From NCBI GenBank assembly GCA_036971475.1, contig JBAIZL010000002.1, positions 229,131,143 to 229,195,142 of the forward strand: DNA of 64,000 nucleotides. The letters run 5' to 3'. The notes under the pieces were generated by a model. That model had not been told where the DNA came from. It worked only from the letters and a program-made list of their open reading frames with translations, and did no database searches. Source of the DNA: Prosapia bicincta (Eukaryota > Arthropoda > Insecta > Hemiptera > Cercopidae). Each line of letters starts with the position of its first letter. Positions within the stretch are counted from its first letter, which is position 1. A program made the position numbers and the translations under genes. Positions 14,401 through 25,296 of the stretch are shown piece by piece.

Positions 14401-15304
14401 AAAGCCTACGCTTTCTTCTATCGCAAGCCTTCCTTAATAGTAACGCTCTTAAAAGTTTATGGCATATTTCAAATGGGAAGAACTAATCGGTTGATTCATA
14501 ATTAATCAAATGGAAGATAATTATTTCTTATATTATTCATAATCATCATTAACATCCGTTGCTGCAGCCAGTTGTGAAGTTAATCCCCTTCTAAACGTCC
14601 TTCACAATACACTCATTCTCTCTATCTGACCCAACACTCAGTCTCTTTATACTCATCCTATTTGTAGTTCTTCTCCAAACCTTCTCTTTGGTATTATGAA
14701 TTACACCTTTACTCAAACACTTTTATATGAGTATGAGTATTTTGTCATCCCAAATCATTTGTCTTCATTCCAAAATACATCAATAATCACCTCCAGTACA
14801 TTAATTTCCTAATTTCATCTCATTACTTATTACCTATAAAACTACTTATAGATCTATCGATATCATCATCGCTGCCAATATTATTAATATTTCTATAAAC
14901 GTGAATGTTAGGCTATTCAATCATAGCTCCGTCAATCTCGGTAAATTTACTGTTTCCGATGGTCATTCTACTCCACGTGTTTCTCCTCCCTGTAGAAAAA
15001 CTGCGTTCCATTATAAATCATTAGTACAGGATTGAATTTTGCATCTCAATGATCATATGTTTTTATACTCTTGTACAATCTCCTGGGGTCTTGATAATTA
15101 AAATTTTTCAATGCGCAAAACTTCATATGAAGATATAATAATTAGATCTAACATTCATTTTTAACAAAATATATCCTCCAGCGATAAAATCTACAAATTT
15201 TACCGTCACGTGTTTTGTCTACAATTGTTGGAACTAACTTATAAAACGTTAAAAATTATGAAACTTTATTCAGAGCACAGTAGCGTAATTATGGTCTTAG
15301 TATG
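11460..15304. other. AT-rich, no recognisable gene
   Basis: Short chance frames only. 14560-15010 is somewhat CT-rich and might be an old element remnant, but shows no readable motif. Confidence 0.5.
14190..14220. repeat. (TA)n tract
   Basis: Short TA run with one interruption. Confidence 0.9.
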
Positions 15305-15362
15305 TTTGTAACCTTCTGATGATGCTAACAGTGTTGGCGAAATGTACATCAAGGGTGTTTAG
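15305..15362 (+). ncRNA. Hammerhead ribozyme motif with complete core
   Basis: CTGATGA is at 15316-15322, one T follows, and stem II is GCTAAC/GTTGGC (15324-15329 with 15333-15338, loop AGT, six pairs including one G-U). GAA is at 15339-15341. Stem III is the self-complementary ATGT/ACAT (15342-15349), then C17 at 15350, with predicted cleavage after 15350. Stem I pairs CCTT (15312-15315) with AAGG (15351-15354). Every conserved core position is present. The sequence differs from the 25 kb ribozyme, so it belongs to another family. No coding remnant was seen beside it. Confidence 0.7.
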
Positions 15363-15716
15363 ATATTTGTAGCAAATGTTATTGTTATTTATTTATTAAA
15401 AATTATATTGATTCATCTCTGACTAGCCCAAGAAATATACTTGGCTTACGAGTTCACTGCTTTGCTATTAGAAATAGTTAAGCTAGTGACTTGGATCTAT
15501 AAGCAATCTATAGGCAGGATTAAGATAGTGACTTAAAAATCCCTGTAAAGGAAATAAGGAGCTAAAGTCAGGTAGTCAAGTTTTTGCAATAAACCTACTC
15601 TCCATCTGGGTCGTAAGGAGATGTCTGTTACCCTTTGTTTGCATAAAATCTGAAATTAACGAAGATTTTATTTTATAGTTAGAGAATAAAAGCACCTATT
15701 TCACTTTAACAAAATC

Positions 15717-16035
15717 TCATAAATGAACGCTCTGGATAAAAAAAGTCCCAAAATATATTTGACATACCAAATTGAACGTCGTCAGATGACAATCATTTTA
15801 TCGGTTACATTAGTTATAGTGAAACCTAAGTTCATTGTTTGTAACTTTACAAAACATGACAGCGAAGGTGAAAGGGGTTTCTATAACCAATACTCTTATA
15901 TTTGTCAATTTGATGAAAAATTGTATACTTTCAAACAATATGGTAATAAAATAATAAATGTCAAGGCGAAAAGTTTATTTTGTTCACTTATTAGAAAATA
16001 CCCGTTCCTGCCTATTTAAATATTGCAGATATAAA
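15717..16035. repeat. First copy of a ~310-bp diverged duplication
   Basis: Aligns with 17013-17345 from ATCATAAATG-like sequence through ATTGTGTAAAG-type landmarks such as GTGAAACCTAAG, TTTCTATAACCA and ACTTTCAAACAATATTG. A 98-codon ATG-initiated frame (15723-16019) is open here. The last ~30 codons are in the same frame as in the other copy, but the middle is frameshifted, so coding is doubtful. It shows no family I recognise. Confidence 0.7.
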
Positions 16036-17012
16036 TTCATTTTAGAAATAATAGGCAAGGTGTTTCCTTTTTCGATGATTTTGGTAATTGAATTGAAACT
16101 GTATTATTTTTAAATCCCCTGAAAATTAGAAATTAAAAGATACACAGTTTAGCTAAAATATCTCTTAAAAGTTTAAAATAAATCTATAAATAAGAAACCT
16201 AACGGTAAGGGAATTTCTAAAAATTAACGATCCTGACAATCCATAATTCACATTAGTAAATGTGTAAATTAGTAAATTAATCCATAACAAAATTAATAAT
16301 ATTGTCTAAATAGACTTCAGTAACAATAATAATTTAAGTCTGTGGCGGTATTTCATTCTTTATGTAATGAAATATGTCACGTTTGGTAGCGTTTGGCAGA
16401 GATTTGGCAAGTGAGTATCAATTTGACCCCACAAGATTCTCGTGATCCGATGAAAGTTTCATGATATGGTAACGTGGAGTGACATTTGCTTGTCAAATAT
16501 GTGCTTAAAATTCAAAACTTGTGACAGATAAAAGGCACTCTGAATACGTGGAACCAAAAATATGTATACTCGTATGTTTCAAAATAAATTATCATTTTTC
16601 ATACATAATTGATTATTTTTTTTGACATATTCCCCTTAAAATATATTGGCAACTGTTACTAAAATGATAGCTACTTACTAAAATTTTAATAATAGAAAAG
16701 CTATTCCATAGGGTTGCATGATGTTAAATACAAGATGTCTAACATTTTAAAGCGGCTTCTCTTTACAATACTGCTGAATTTTTAAGAAAAGAGGAATTAT
16801 ATTTATTAAACTAATTTATGTCAAAGTATAAGAGGCCTATTTCAGACCCTAAAATTAGGGTCTGAGCCTTATTTTGAGGTTACAGGTAAATAATTGTCAG
16901 AAAATATATAGAGCCAGTTATCTTTAGCGAAAACAATACATCTATTTGTCTTTTCCATCCTTCATTTTCTTTACCTTCTCTCTTCCTCTTTCTCTCTTTC
17001 CTACACAAAAAT

Positions 17013-17345
17013 ATCATAAATGGAACACTCTAGGTACAAAAGCGTACCAAAATGTATTTGACATTCCAAAGTGAGCGTCGTCAGTTTACCAACATTTTTC
17101 GGTTACATTAAAAGCCCATGCTTTAGTGAAACCTAAGATCATTGTTCCCGATACTCCACAAAACATAACAGTGAAGGTAAAAGTGGTTTCTATAACCACT
17201 ACACTTATATTTGTCAATTTGTTGAGAGAATTGCTTACTTTCAAACAATATTGTATTAAAATAATAAATGTTAAGACAAACCGTATATTTTCTCATTTAT
17301 TTGGAAATACCTGTCTGTTTAAATAATGGAGCAATAAATTAATTT
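17013..17345. repeat. Second copy of the ~310-bp diverged duplication
   Basis: Same orientation as the copy at 15717. Small insertions shift the reading frame in the middle relative to that copy. A 66-codon frame (17126-17326) is a by-product. It follows a CT-rich stretch at 16972-17002. Confidence 0.7.
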
Positions 17346-17991
17346 AGAAATGATACTTTTCTATAGTTTTAAAAACAGTATATGAAAACAAATGTTGATG
17401 TTCTGGTTTTTCAGCATTTTATAGAAATTTTTTTGATGAAATGATTAAAATATGTCACAAATCAGTATTATAGAATATTTAACACCGTACAGGTCTATTA
17501 ACGTTATAGAAATACAAGATTTCTATGTAAAATACTGCTGAATTTGTAAGTAAGTAAGAATTTTATCTACTACACTAAATAAAGTAATTTAAAACGTAAA
17601 GAAACTTACTAAGAGAAATTTGAATGTTTCTTGAAAATAATTATTTATAGTCAGACAATATAAATCATAATTTATAAAGAATATCACATATATTATTCTA
17701 ATAAATATTTTTCTACAGTAATTATTTACTTCCTTCAATATAAACATGTATAAGATCGCATATAATAAAACACGATCTGTGAATAAACTGTCCCACGCTT
17801 TTCCATAATTATAAATAATTGTCAGGTTATAAAGACAGAGTTATTTCGAGCAAAAATATTTATGAGTTTTATGTTGCCGATCCATATGATAACTGGTACT
17901 AGATATTGATGAAAATTGTGTTTTGTGAAAATCTTAGAGACGTCTATAGTTCACAAGGTATATTTGTTTAAAAGATTTCTATAGTATTTAT

Positions 17992-17992
<1 letters not shown>

Positions 17993-18028
<36 letters not shown>

Positions 18029-18144
18029 TATAATCCATTTTATTGGTGACAAAATTTAATAAAAGAATGATACAGGCACAATTATTTTTACTTTATAATT
18101 TTTTTCCTTTAAAGCAAACTTCCGCACACACACACACACACACA
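17993..18144. repeat. (TG)n and (CA)n pair about 100 bp apart
   Basis: A (TG)n run at 17993-18024 and a (CA)n run at 18125-18144 are complementary and could pair as an inverted repeat. Confidence 0.9.
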
Positions 18145-18717
18145 GTTTTATTTAAAATATTTTGGGCACTTCACATTTTGAATATTACAGGGCCAATTTA
18201 CATAAGACATTATATTTAAACCTAGTATTACGAATAATTTTTCAGGTAGATATATGGAAGAACTACCATGCGAACAAATGTGGTAAAATTAATCAAATTG
18301 ACGTCGAATACAAATCGATTAATTGAGTGGAAGGATTTATCTCCGGTTTCATGTAATTATGTTCAAAAAAATAGTGCATGAATGGTGACACTCAACATGA
18401 ATCGGAACAAACTGACACGTTAAAACGTGTTGGGAGCGTCATTGTAGCTCTGATCCTGCTATATCGACTGCTACAGGAAGGATTCCATGTGAATCTATAA
18501 TAGGGTAACAATCATGCCTAGTTCAAATAAAACATAAAAAATTCAATCGTTTAATAGGTCATTTCCAAGAAACGAATTCAAAATATAACATAATAAATCA
18601 CTTTAATTTACTTTTTAAATATCAAGGAATATTAATTAAGAATGTTTATTTTGCTACTTTTATAATTTAAAGGAGCTTATCAATTACTACATTTCTCAGT
18701 TCGAGGTATTTTCAATG

Positions 18718-18721
<4 letters not shown>

Positions 18722-18777
<56 letters not shown>
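18722..18777. repeat. (TA)n tract
   Basis: About 28 TA units, 60 bases before the inverted hammerhead-derived pair. Confidence 0.95.
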
Positions 18778-18781
<4 letters not shown>

Positions 18782-18837
18782 CAATTTTGCAACACAGTTT
18801 TCTTGTATTCACCTATCACTTTCACTGTATGTAGTTA

Positions 18838-18965
18838 AACATGAATCTTACTTGGTATTTATGCAAGTTAACTTTCGAAGATTGATTGTGTCTTCATTGT
18901 CCAGTTATCAATCTTCGAAAGTTAACTAGCATTATTTACTGTCGCAAGTAAGATTCTTGTTTAAG
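18838..18965. repeat. Inverted pair of hammerhead-derived ends
   Basis: A perfect 21-bp inverted repeat (18866-18886 and 18907-18927, spacer 20 bases) lies within longer imperfect arms that end in related AGTAAGATTC-type sequence. The arms contain CTTCGAAAGTTAACT, the same stem II - GAAA - stem III segment as the 8.0 kb motif. On the minus strand GAAGA/TCTTC, GAAA and AGTT/AACT remain, but CUGAUGA has decayed to CTGGACAAT. Confidence 0.55.
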
Positions 18966-19097
18966 TAAATATAGTTAAATACAGTTATATATAGTTAAAT
19001 ATAGTTCTGTTTGTGAAAACAGATTAGGTTTTCCCTAGTTATTTAGCAAATTGTCATGCATCTATAACTTTCAAATATTTGACTAAGAGATCTGCGG

Positions 19098-20415
19098 GGA
19101 TGTACAAAAGATACGTTCAAGTGTTGGAACGTAGCGAGTAGTGGCTGTGGAGATACACAAAAGATACGTTCAAGTGTTGGAACGTAGCGAGTAGTGACTG
19201 TGGAGATACACAAAAGATACGTTCAAGTGTTGGAACGTAGCGAGTAGTGGCTGTGGAGATGTACAAAAGATACGTTCAAGTGTTGGAACGTAGCGAGTAG
19301 TGACTGTGGAGATGTACAAAAGATACTTTCAAGTGTAGGAACGTAGCGAGTGGTGGCTGTCAAGATGCACAAAAGATACGTTCAAATGTTGGAACGTAGC
19401 GATTAGTGGCTGTGGAGATACACAAAAGATACGTTCAAGTGTTGGAACGTAGCGAGTAGTGACTGTGCAGATACACAAAAGATACGTTCAAGTGTTGGAA
19501 CGTAGCGAGTGGTGGCTGTCAAGATGCACAAAAGATACGTTCAAATGTTGGAAAGTAGCGAGTAGTGACTGTGGAGATGTACAAAAGATACGTTCAAGTG
19601 TAGGAACGTAGCGAGTAGTAGCTGTCAAGATACACAAAAGATACGTTCAAGTGTTGGAACGTAGCGAGTAGTGACTGTGGAGATACACAAAAGATACGTT
19701 CAAGTGTTGGAACGTAGCGAGTAGTGGCTGTGGAGATACACAAAAGATACGTTCAAGTGTTGGAACGTAGCGAGTAGTGACTGTGGAGATACACAAAAGA
19801 TACGTTCAAGTGTTGGAACGTAGCGAGTAGTGGCTATGGAGATACACAAGAGATACGTTCAAGTGTTGGAACGTAGCGAGTAGTGACTGTGCAGATACAC
19901 AAAAGATACGTTCAAGTGTTGGAACGTAGCGAGTGGTGGCTGTCAAGATGCACAAAAGATACGTTCAAATGTTGGAAAGTAGCGAATAGTGACTGTGGAG
20001 ATGTACAAAAGATACGTTCAAGTGTAGGAACGTAGCGAGTAGTAGCTGTCAAGATGCACAAAAGATACGTTCAAGTGTTGGAACGTAGCGAGTAGTGGCT
20101 GTGGAGATGTACAAAAGATACGTTCAAATGTTGGAACGTAGCGAGTAGTGGCTGTGTAGATGTACAAAAGATACGTTCAAATGTTGGAACGTATCGAGTA
20201 GTGGCTGTGGAGATACACAAAAGATACGTTCAAGTGGTGGAACGTAGCGAGTAGTGGCTGTGTAGATGTACAAAAGATACGTTCAAGTGTTGGAACGTAG
20301 CGAGTAGTGGCTGTGGAGATGTACAAAAGATACGTTCAAATGTTGGAACGTAGCGAGTAGTGGCTGTGTAGATGTACAAAAGTAACGTTAAAGTGTTGGT
20401 TCGTAGCGAATAGTG
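19098..20415. repeat. 53-bp minisatellite, about 25 copies
   Basis: The unit contains AAAAGATACGTTCAAGTG, then TTGGAACGTAGCGAGTAGTG and a variable end. Each unit holds the inverted pair TACGTTC/GAACGTA (seven bases, eight-base loop), so each can form a small hairpin. Variants alternate at three places: ACAC/GTAC/GCAC after AGAT, GGCT/GACT, and TGTGG/TGTCA/TGTGC at the unit end. Four successive variant units (about 19416-19627) recur 424 bases later, which is eight units. The last copy is degenerate. Confidence 0.95.
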
Positions 20416-20596
20416 TTAAAAGTGTTTATCGTAGCGTTAAATAGTTGGAAGACTGAAGTAAGTCTTCCACCTAATACAGTAATATCTCCTTCTCCATTTT
20501 ACCGCAATACGGTCTTTAACGGTCAGTTTCATACACTTTTATATTCAAACAAAAGCGTATAATTTTATCTGATATTAAAACTGAACTTCCTGGTGG

Positions 20597-20597
<1 letters not shown>

Positions 20598-20629
<32 letters not shown>
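20598..20629. repeat. (TA)n tract
   Basis: About 16 TA units after the 53-bp minisatellite. Confidence 0.95.
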
Positions 20630-20633
<4 letters not shown>

Positions 20634-21889
20634 GCTTTTTAAATAAGCAACATCTAAAAATAAACCTTGATCTAAATTATATTGCTTTGGTACACAATAT
20701 CTAGGCTAAACCAAATTTTAAATAGCACTCACTTCATTTAAACACATTAAACTACATTTAAAGTGAATTAGCACGTTCTGGTTGTAATATATTATTACAA
20801 TATATGTTTTAGAGATGAGAGCAGGGATTCCGATCGTTCTGGTTGGATATTAACAACTGCGAACCTACATGATACTGCCAATGTCCCAACCTGCCATGGC
20901 AATTTATTAACAGAAGTCATTTATTTAATCGTTGCGGTGGCGGTGGAACTTGATATGATATGGATAAATTTAAGGGTTGAATGTCAGTAATTACACATTT
21001 CACGCAGCCATAGATTCATCGGTCTCTATTAACGCTTGATTTTAACGCAGTTTTTTTATTGTTCGGTTTTAACACTTTTATTTCTAGTTGTGTAATTGGA
21101 TAACAATCTATTTATATAATTACCAAATTTTTTTAAACTCTAACTTTAACATTAAAACGCTCTTATTTTGATAATTATGATCCAAAAAACCTTTCATCTC
21201 AAACTGAGCATTTGCATATTCAATGTTGTAACTTTCTCAAATGATTACTAATATCCTCAAATAATTTTCTTACTAATATTTTATTAAAAAACGTTTTTCC
21301 AATTTATAAAATATGTTAATTGAACGTTTTGCAGCTGAGCTTAAATGGCGTTAATTAATTATTTTTTTAGAAAAAAAAATAATTTAATTTTATATATTAC
21401 TGAATGTTAGACATTCCCTTTTAGGTTAGACGGATGAGGAAACTAATGGAGAATCACTTAAAGCCTTAACTTAAAAACTCCGTGGTCGATCGTAGGCATC
21501 ACCAAAACATCTGTGTACTTTTACTACCCTTAGATCAACTCAGCTATATATTTCAATATCAATATAACTTTCTATTAAATATCTAGTAAAAATATCTGTA
21601 ATCTGGCCCTAAGTCTCAAGCCCAAAACTTGTAATAAAGCTATGACGACGATCAAAACCTTAATACCGTCGGTTATAGAAAATAATTTCTCGTCTCCGCA
21701 GTTTTCGAGAAAGCTTCCAAATAATTGATCAAATGCCTAGTGAGATAACAATTCTCATAAGAGAAGACCTAGGAATACTAACACAAATGATCAAAATATG
21801 ACACAATTTTCAAAAACTGTTTATAAAACTCCGACCATTACGCGACAGAAAAAAACGTTACTACAAACCGGATTCTGTTATAGTGTATG

Positions 21890-21898
21890 TGTTTATGT

Positions 21899-21935
<37 letters not shown>
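21890..21935. repeat. (GT)n(GA)n microsatellite
   Basis: GT repeats pass directly into a GA run. Confidence 0.95.
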
Positions 21936-24509
21936 TTTGTATTTCGTCGAAATATTTCTAAAAGTTCTAAAAGTCCTGGTGTTCGCAGACGTTAACAGAA
22001 GTTATTCAAAACCAAGAACTATTTGATGCTAATGCTAAACGTATATTATAAGTATTTAAAAGACTATTAACAGATAAACTACAAAGTTAAAGAGTTTAAG
22101 AACAGTTTTAGAAGAAAAACTCAAACCTTCATAAAGTTGAAACTTTGCAATTCTAATATCAAAACTTGAAGAGCCTATAAGTTCATAATAAAAGGTTTGA
22201 AAATTAAACATTCGCTGAACACCATGAACAACGAAATTTACGAGGGAGATTAAATATTTATTTAATTAAAATATTACTTGAAAAGAGAAAATGAATTAGC
22301 TTACAACAGTTTATCGCCTAATAAACAATAATCCCCATGGCCTGTATTATAAAAATACAGGTTTACCATAGACATAAAACGGTTCTCCTCTCCCTCTGGT
22401 TTGTTAGGTTTTTGTAGATAAGAGGTGAACAATGGTTCAGAAAGTTAGAGATCAGGAGGATAGGCAGCCGAAGAATTTTATATAAATGGGATTCAATGTA
22501 CTCTGATAATTATCCATGTTAGTTATTAGATTTGCAACACACAATTAATAAATTTATTGTTCTTGTGAACGTGTAATTAAATAATTAGACTTTTTAAAAG
22601 GATATAAATTTAGTGCATCATTTATAACTAAATTTATACATTATAGAATATCTGTCTAGAAACGGCTCTTCAAAAGCTTTACAGAACGAAAACTTTACCA
22701 GGACCATCGATATATAGTTTCGTATCACTAACTAAATCGATTTTATTAACCGGAAAATTAACGATATATAATATTATCAACTCGTATAAGTTTATCGGAT
22801 TATAACCTGAGATAACGTTTCTCTAAAATAACTCTATCTACTGTTATTGATCCCTGAAAACTTGACACCGCAACAAGTTAAACAAACAACAAAATTTTAA
22901 AAAAACATTTCTCTTGACAGAAGCTTTTCAGAAGTAAACTTTATTGACAAGTTGATAAGTTCTGATATAATTCAACTTGAGAACCAATTAATTGTTTATA
23001 CCTAGCCTATTTCGTTTTAAAAATAGGTATTGATTTCATATGATAATAGGTTCCAACTCAAAAATTAAAATAAAGTTAACGATAAATTCAAAACGAAAAT
23101 TTAGGAATAAAATTGAAAAAATAACTCCCAGTTTTTTGTAATTTTTGCCTTTAATTATATGTTGAAAGGTAAGACATGACAAAAATGGTTTAAACATGAA
23201 GGGACACTTTGATCTTTGTCATTTTATTTATAATAGGAATCATATATTACTTATCAATTGAATTTTACTGTTTTTAAATTAAAATTTATTTCAATAGAAG
23301 ACAAGTTTATTTATTTGTTTACCTCAGTTTAAATGTTTGGTAATAAATAAGTGGACCATACTTTCTACATTTGTAAGTGCGATTTGTTTACTCAATAATA
23401 TATTTATTTCAATACGCCTTTTTTTAGTTTTAAAATTATGAATGGATAAGATTCTATGTGTGCGTATATATTTATGTTTGTACTATGTGTGTATGGTGTG
23501 TGTATGTGTTGTCTATTGTGGTATTTAAAACTTTATAACATAAACCAGAATTATCTTGATATAAATGTGGAGTTAATCTTATAGTTTGTGACATTCCGTT
23601 ATTGAACAAGGTGACCAAACGGGAAAATATCAACTTGAGAATCGCAAGTAGCTATTTTATTTATTGTGTTCTTGGTTAGTTTCTATAAAGGTAAACCTTG
23701 AAATACAGATCCTTTTTTCCTTTAAAAAGAAGTAATAATGCATTACATGAAACAATAAGAGTTCCATAAAAAAAAATAACAAAAATAAAAATAGTTTAAA
23801 TCCTTAGATATACATGTATACAAATACAAAAATTATTGATTGATGTGTTCTTTATTTACCTCTCACAGAATCTACGTTCTGTAGTGTCAGTAATAAAAAA
23901 TACTTGCCTGTATTGGTTAAAACCTGAGTGAAACTATGCTATGAATTCTGAATATTTCAAGAGGTGGAGTATTCAAGATAATTGTTGTTGCTTTAGCATC
24001 AAAAGCCCGATTTAACTGTATGTTTGTAACTTACGGAATGAATGTTTTGGCGCTCAATTTCCTCTAAACACTTTTTAAAAATTTTAAAGCGTCATACTAA
24101 ACAAGAGATTATAAGAAGATGAAATAATAATAAATACGTTTTACTGCACAAATCAATGTGATTGCTAGGTTCAATTCTTAAATATTTTATATTAATGGTA
24201 TTCGCTAATATTTTATTACGATTTTTGTTCAATATGGGTTTCAATAGTATTTATAGAGAATTTGGTATTTTTTTAAACGTAATATTTTTTTTATATTTAA
24301 TTTAATTCTCTTTCTGAATATTTTTAATAAAGAGTAGAAATAATCGATTGGATAGTGTTACCTATCCACAAAGTTTCCAACAGACAACCTTGTCCACTGC
24401 GTTCCGCGACTCCTGTGTGTTTATTGACAGAGGCAATTTGATATACATACCGTTGACGTCAGTTGTGGCAATCGATTTAACTTGAACAGTTGACACCGAA
24501 TGGAAGCCA

Positions 24510-24562
24510 ATGGCAGCTTTAACTCATCAATTGCGGAGTACCAGTTTGGCAGCTTTAACTCA
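24510..24562. repeat. Short direct repeat TGGCAGCTTTAACTCA
   Basis: The 16-base word occurs at 24510-24525 and 24547-24562 in a locally GC-richer stretch (24360-24570) with no coding signal. Confidence 0.7.
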
Positions 24563-24779
24563 CCAGTATTAGGGAGTATTCACTAAACTTTAATGAGTTT
24601 AAGTTATTCATTCAATGTGGCTTTTGGGTTTCAATATTAGAAATAACGAAGTATTAACTTTATTATTATTTAAAAAGTAATCATTTTCCTATTTTAAAAA
24701 AGCATAATGTAACATCAATTAATATATATTTACTTCCTCCCATAATATTTTATGAAATCAAAATTTATGTCGTTTGGAG

Positions 24780-24781
<2 letters not shown>

Positions 24782-24832
<51 letters not shown>
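24782..24832. repeat. (TA)n tract, outer flank of Penelope-like foldback
   Basis: About 25 TA units that pass into the AATACGTTTTCTTG sequence of the element end. Confidence 0.95.
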
Positions 24833-24835
<3 letters not shown>

Positions 24836-24887
24836 CGTTTTCTTGTTTAATAATTTAAAACAACATAGGTTATTCAAATACAAGAAT

Positions 24888-24958
24888 ATTTAATAATTTA
24901 TATTCAAAGCTTTTCGTTGGCAAACAGTATCAACATCATCAGAAATGAAAATTACAAT
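24888..24958 (-). ncRNA. Hammerhead ribozyme motif, left arm, sense to GIY-YIG fragment
   Basis: On the minus strand, CTGATGA lies at 24942-24936, stem II GTTG/CAAC follows (one inner mismatch against the right-arm copy), then GAAA at 24915-24912, the short AAGCTTT stem III region and the stem I strand GAAT. Stem I keeps three Watson-Crick pairs and one G-U pair next to the core. Its orientation matches the endonuclease fragment, as expected for a ribozyme in the element's terminal repeat. Confidence 0.62.
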
Positions 24959-24961
24959 ATT

Positions 24962-25086
24962 TTTTTTTTTTGACCTATATAAGCTTTATTACAATTTTCG
25001 CATTCTAATTTATAAACACCACCTTTTTCATGCATATTAATTGTTTTATTATTGTTATTTATTATGTTTATTATTTTGTTATTAGT
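24962..25086 (-). pseudogene. GIY-YIG endonuclease fragment (Penelope-like)
   Basis: The frame shows an asparagine/isoleucine-rich lead-in, then GGVYKLECENCNKAYIGQ, which matches the GVY-x10-YIG catalytic signature with a CxxC-type pair (ECENC) typical of Penelope-like endonucleases. The domain stops right after YIGQ in an A-rich run, so the catalytic Arg and Glu regions are missing and the fragment cannot be active. The open frame reaches upstream to about 25137 only by running through the inverted ribozyme arm and has no ATG there. Confidence 0.75.
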
Positions 25087-25092
25087 TTTGTA

Positions 25093-25170
25093 ATTATTGT
25101 AATTTTCATTCCTGATGATGTTGGTACTGTTTGCCAACGAAAAGCTTTGAATATAAATTAATAAATATTC
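25093..25170 (+). ncRNA. Hammerhead ribozyme motif, right arm of the Penelope-like foldback
   Basis: The order is a type I hammerhead. The core CTGATGA is at 25112-25118, then one T, and stem II GTTGG/CCAAC (25120-25124 with 25134-25138). GAA is at 25139-25141. A very short stem III (AA/TT around GC, 25142-25147) follows, then U17 at 25148, so the predicted cleavage is after 25148. Stem I pairs ATTC (25108-25111) with GAAT (25149-25152), followed by a 2x2 internal loop and about six further A-U pairs. All core bases are present. Stem III is weak, as in minimal Penelope-like ribozymes, which may need dimers. Folding is by eye. Confidence 0.68.
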
Positions 25171-25193
25171 TTGTATTTGAATAACCTATGTTG

Positions 25194-25198
<5 letters not shown>

Positions 25199-25260
<62 letters not shown>
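25199..25260. repeat. (TA)n tract between Penelope-like foldback and LINE tail
   Basis: About 30 TA units joining the foldback end to the T-rich LINE tail. Confidence 0.95.
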
Positions 25261-25268
<8 letters not shown>

Positions 25269-25296
25269 TATTTTTTTATTTTTTTTTTTTATTATT

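Larger units (their letters stand above)
20630..24781. other. AT-rich, no recognisable gene
   Basis: Holds the GT/GA microsatellite at 21.9 kb and a loose GT-rich patch at 23455-23520. Nothing else was identified. Confidence 0.55.
24855..25199 (-). mobile_element. Penelope-like element fragment as a 104-bp-arm foldback
   Basis: Arms 24855-24958 and 25096-25199 are near-perfect inverted copies of the element end. Between them, on the minus strand, lies a short coding fragment with a GVY-x10-YIG signature (25020-24973). That is the start of the GIY-YIG endonuclease domain, which sits C-terminally after the reverse transcriptase in Penelope-like elements. The element's RT is absent. Each arm contains a hammerhead-ribozyme motif: the left arm reads in sense with the endonuclease (minus strand) and the right arm in antisense (plus strand). 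Both outer ends run into (TA)n (24782-24832 and 25199-25260). Related ends occur at 2529-2662 and 11302-11410. The partial and inverted arrangement is typical of Penelope-like copies. Confidence 0.8.

Noticed and set aside
19098..20415. CRISPR-like array
   Set aside because: The units are contiguous 53-bp tandem copies without unique spacers, in eukaryotic DNA.
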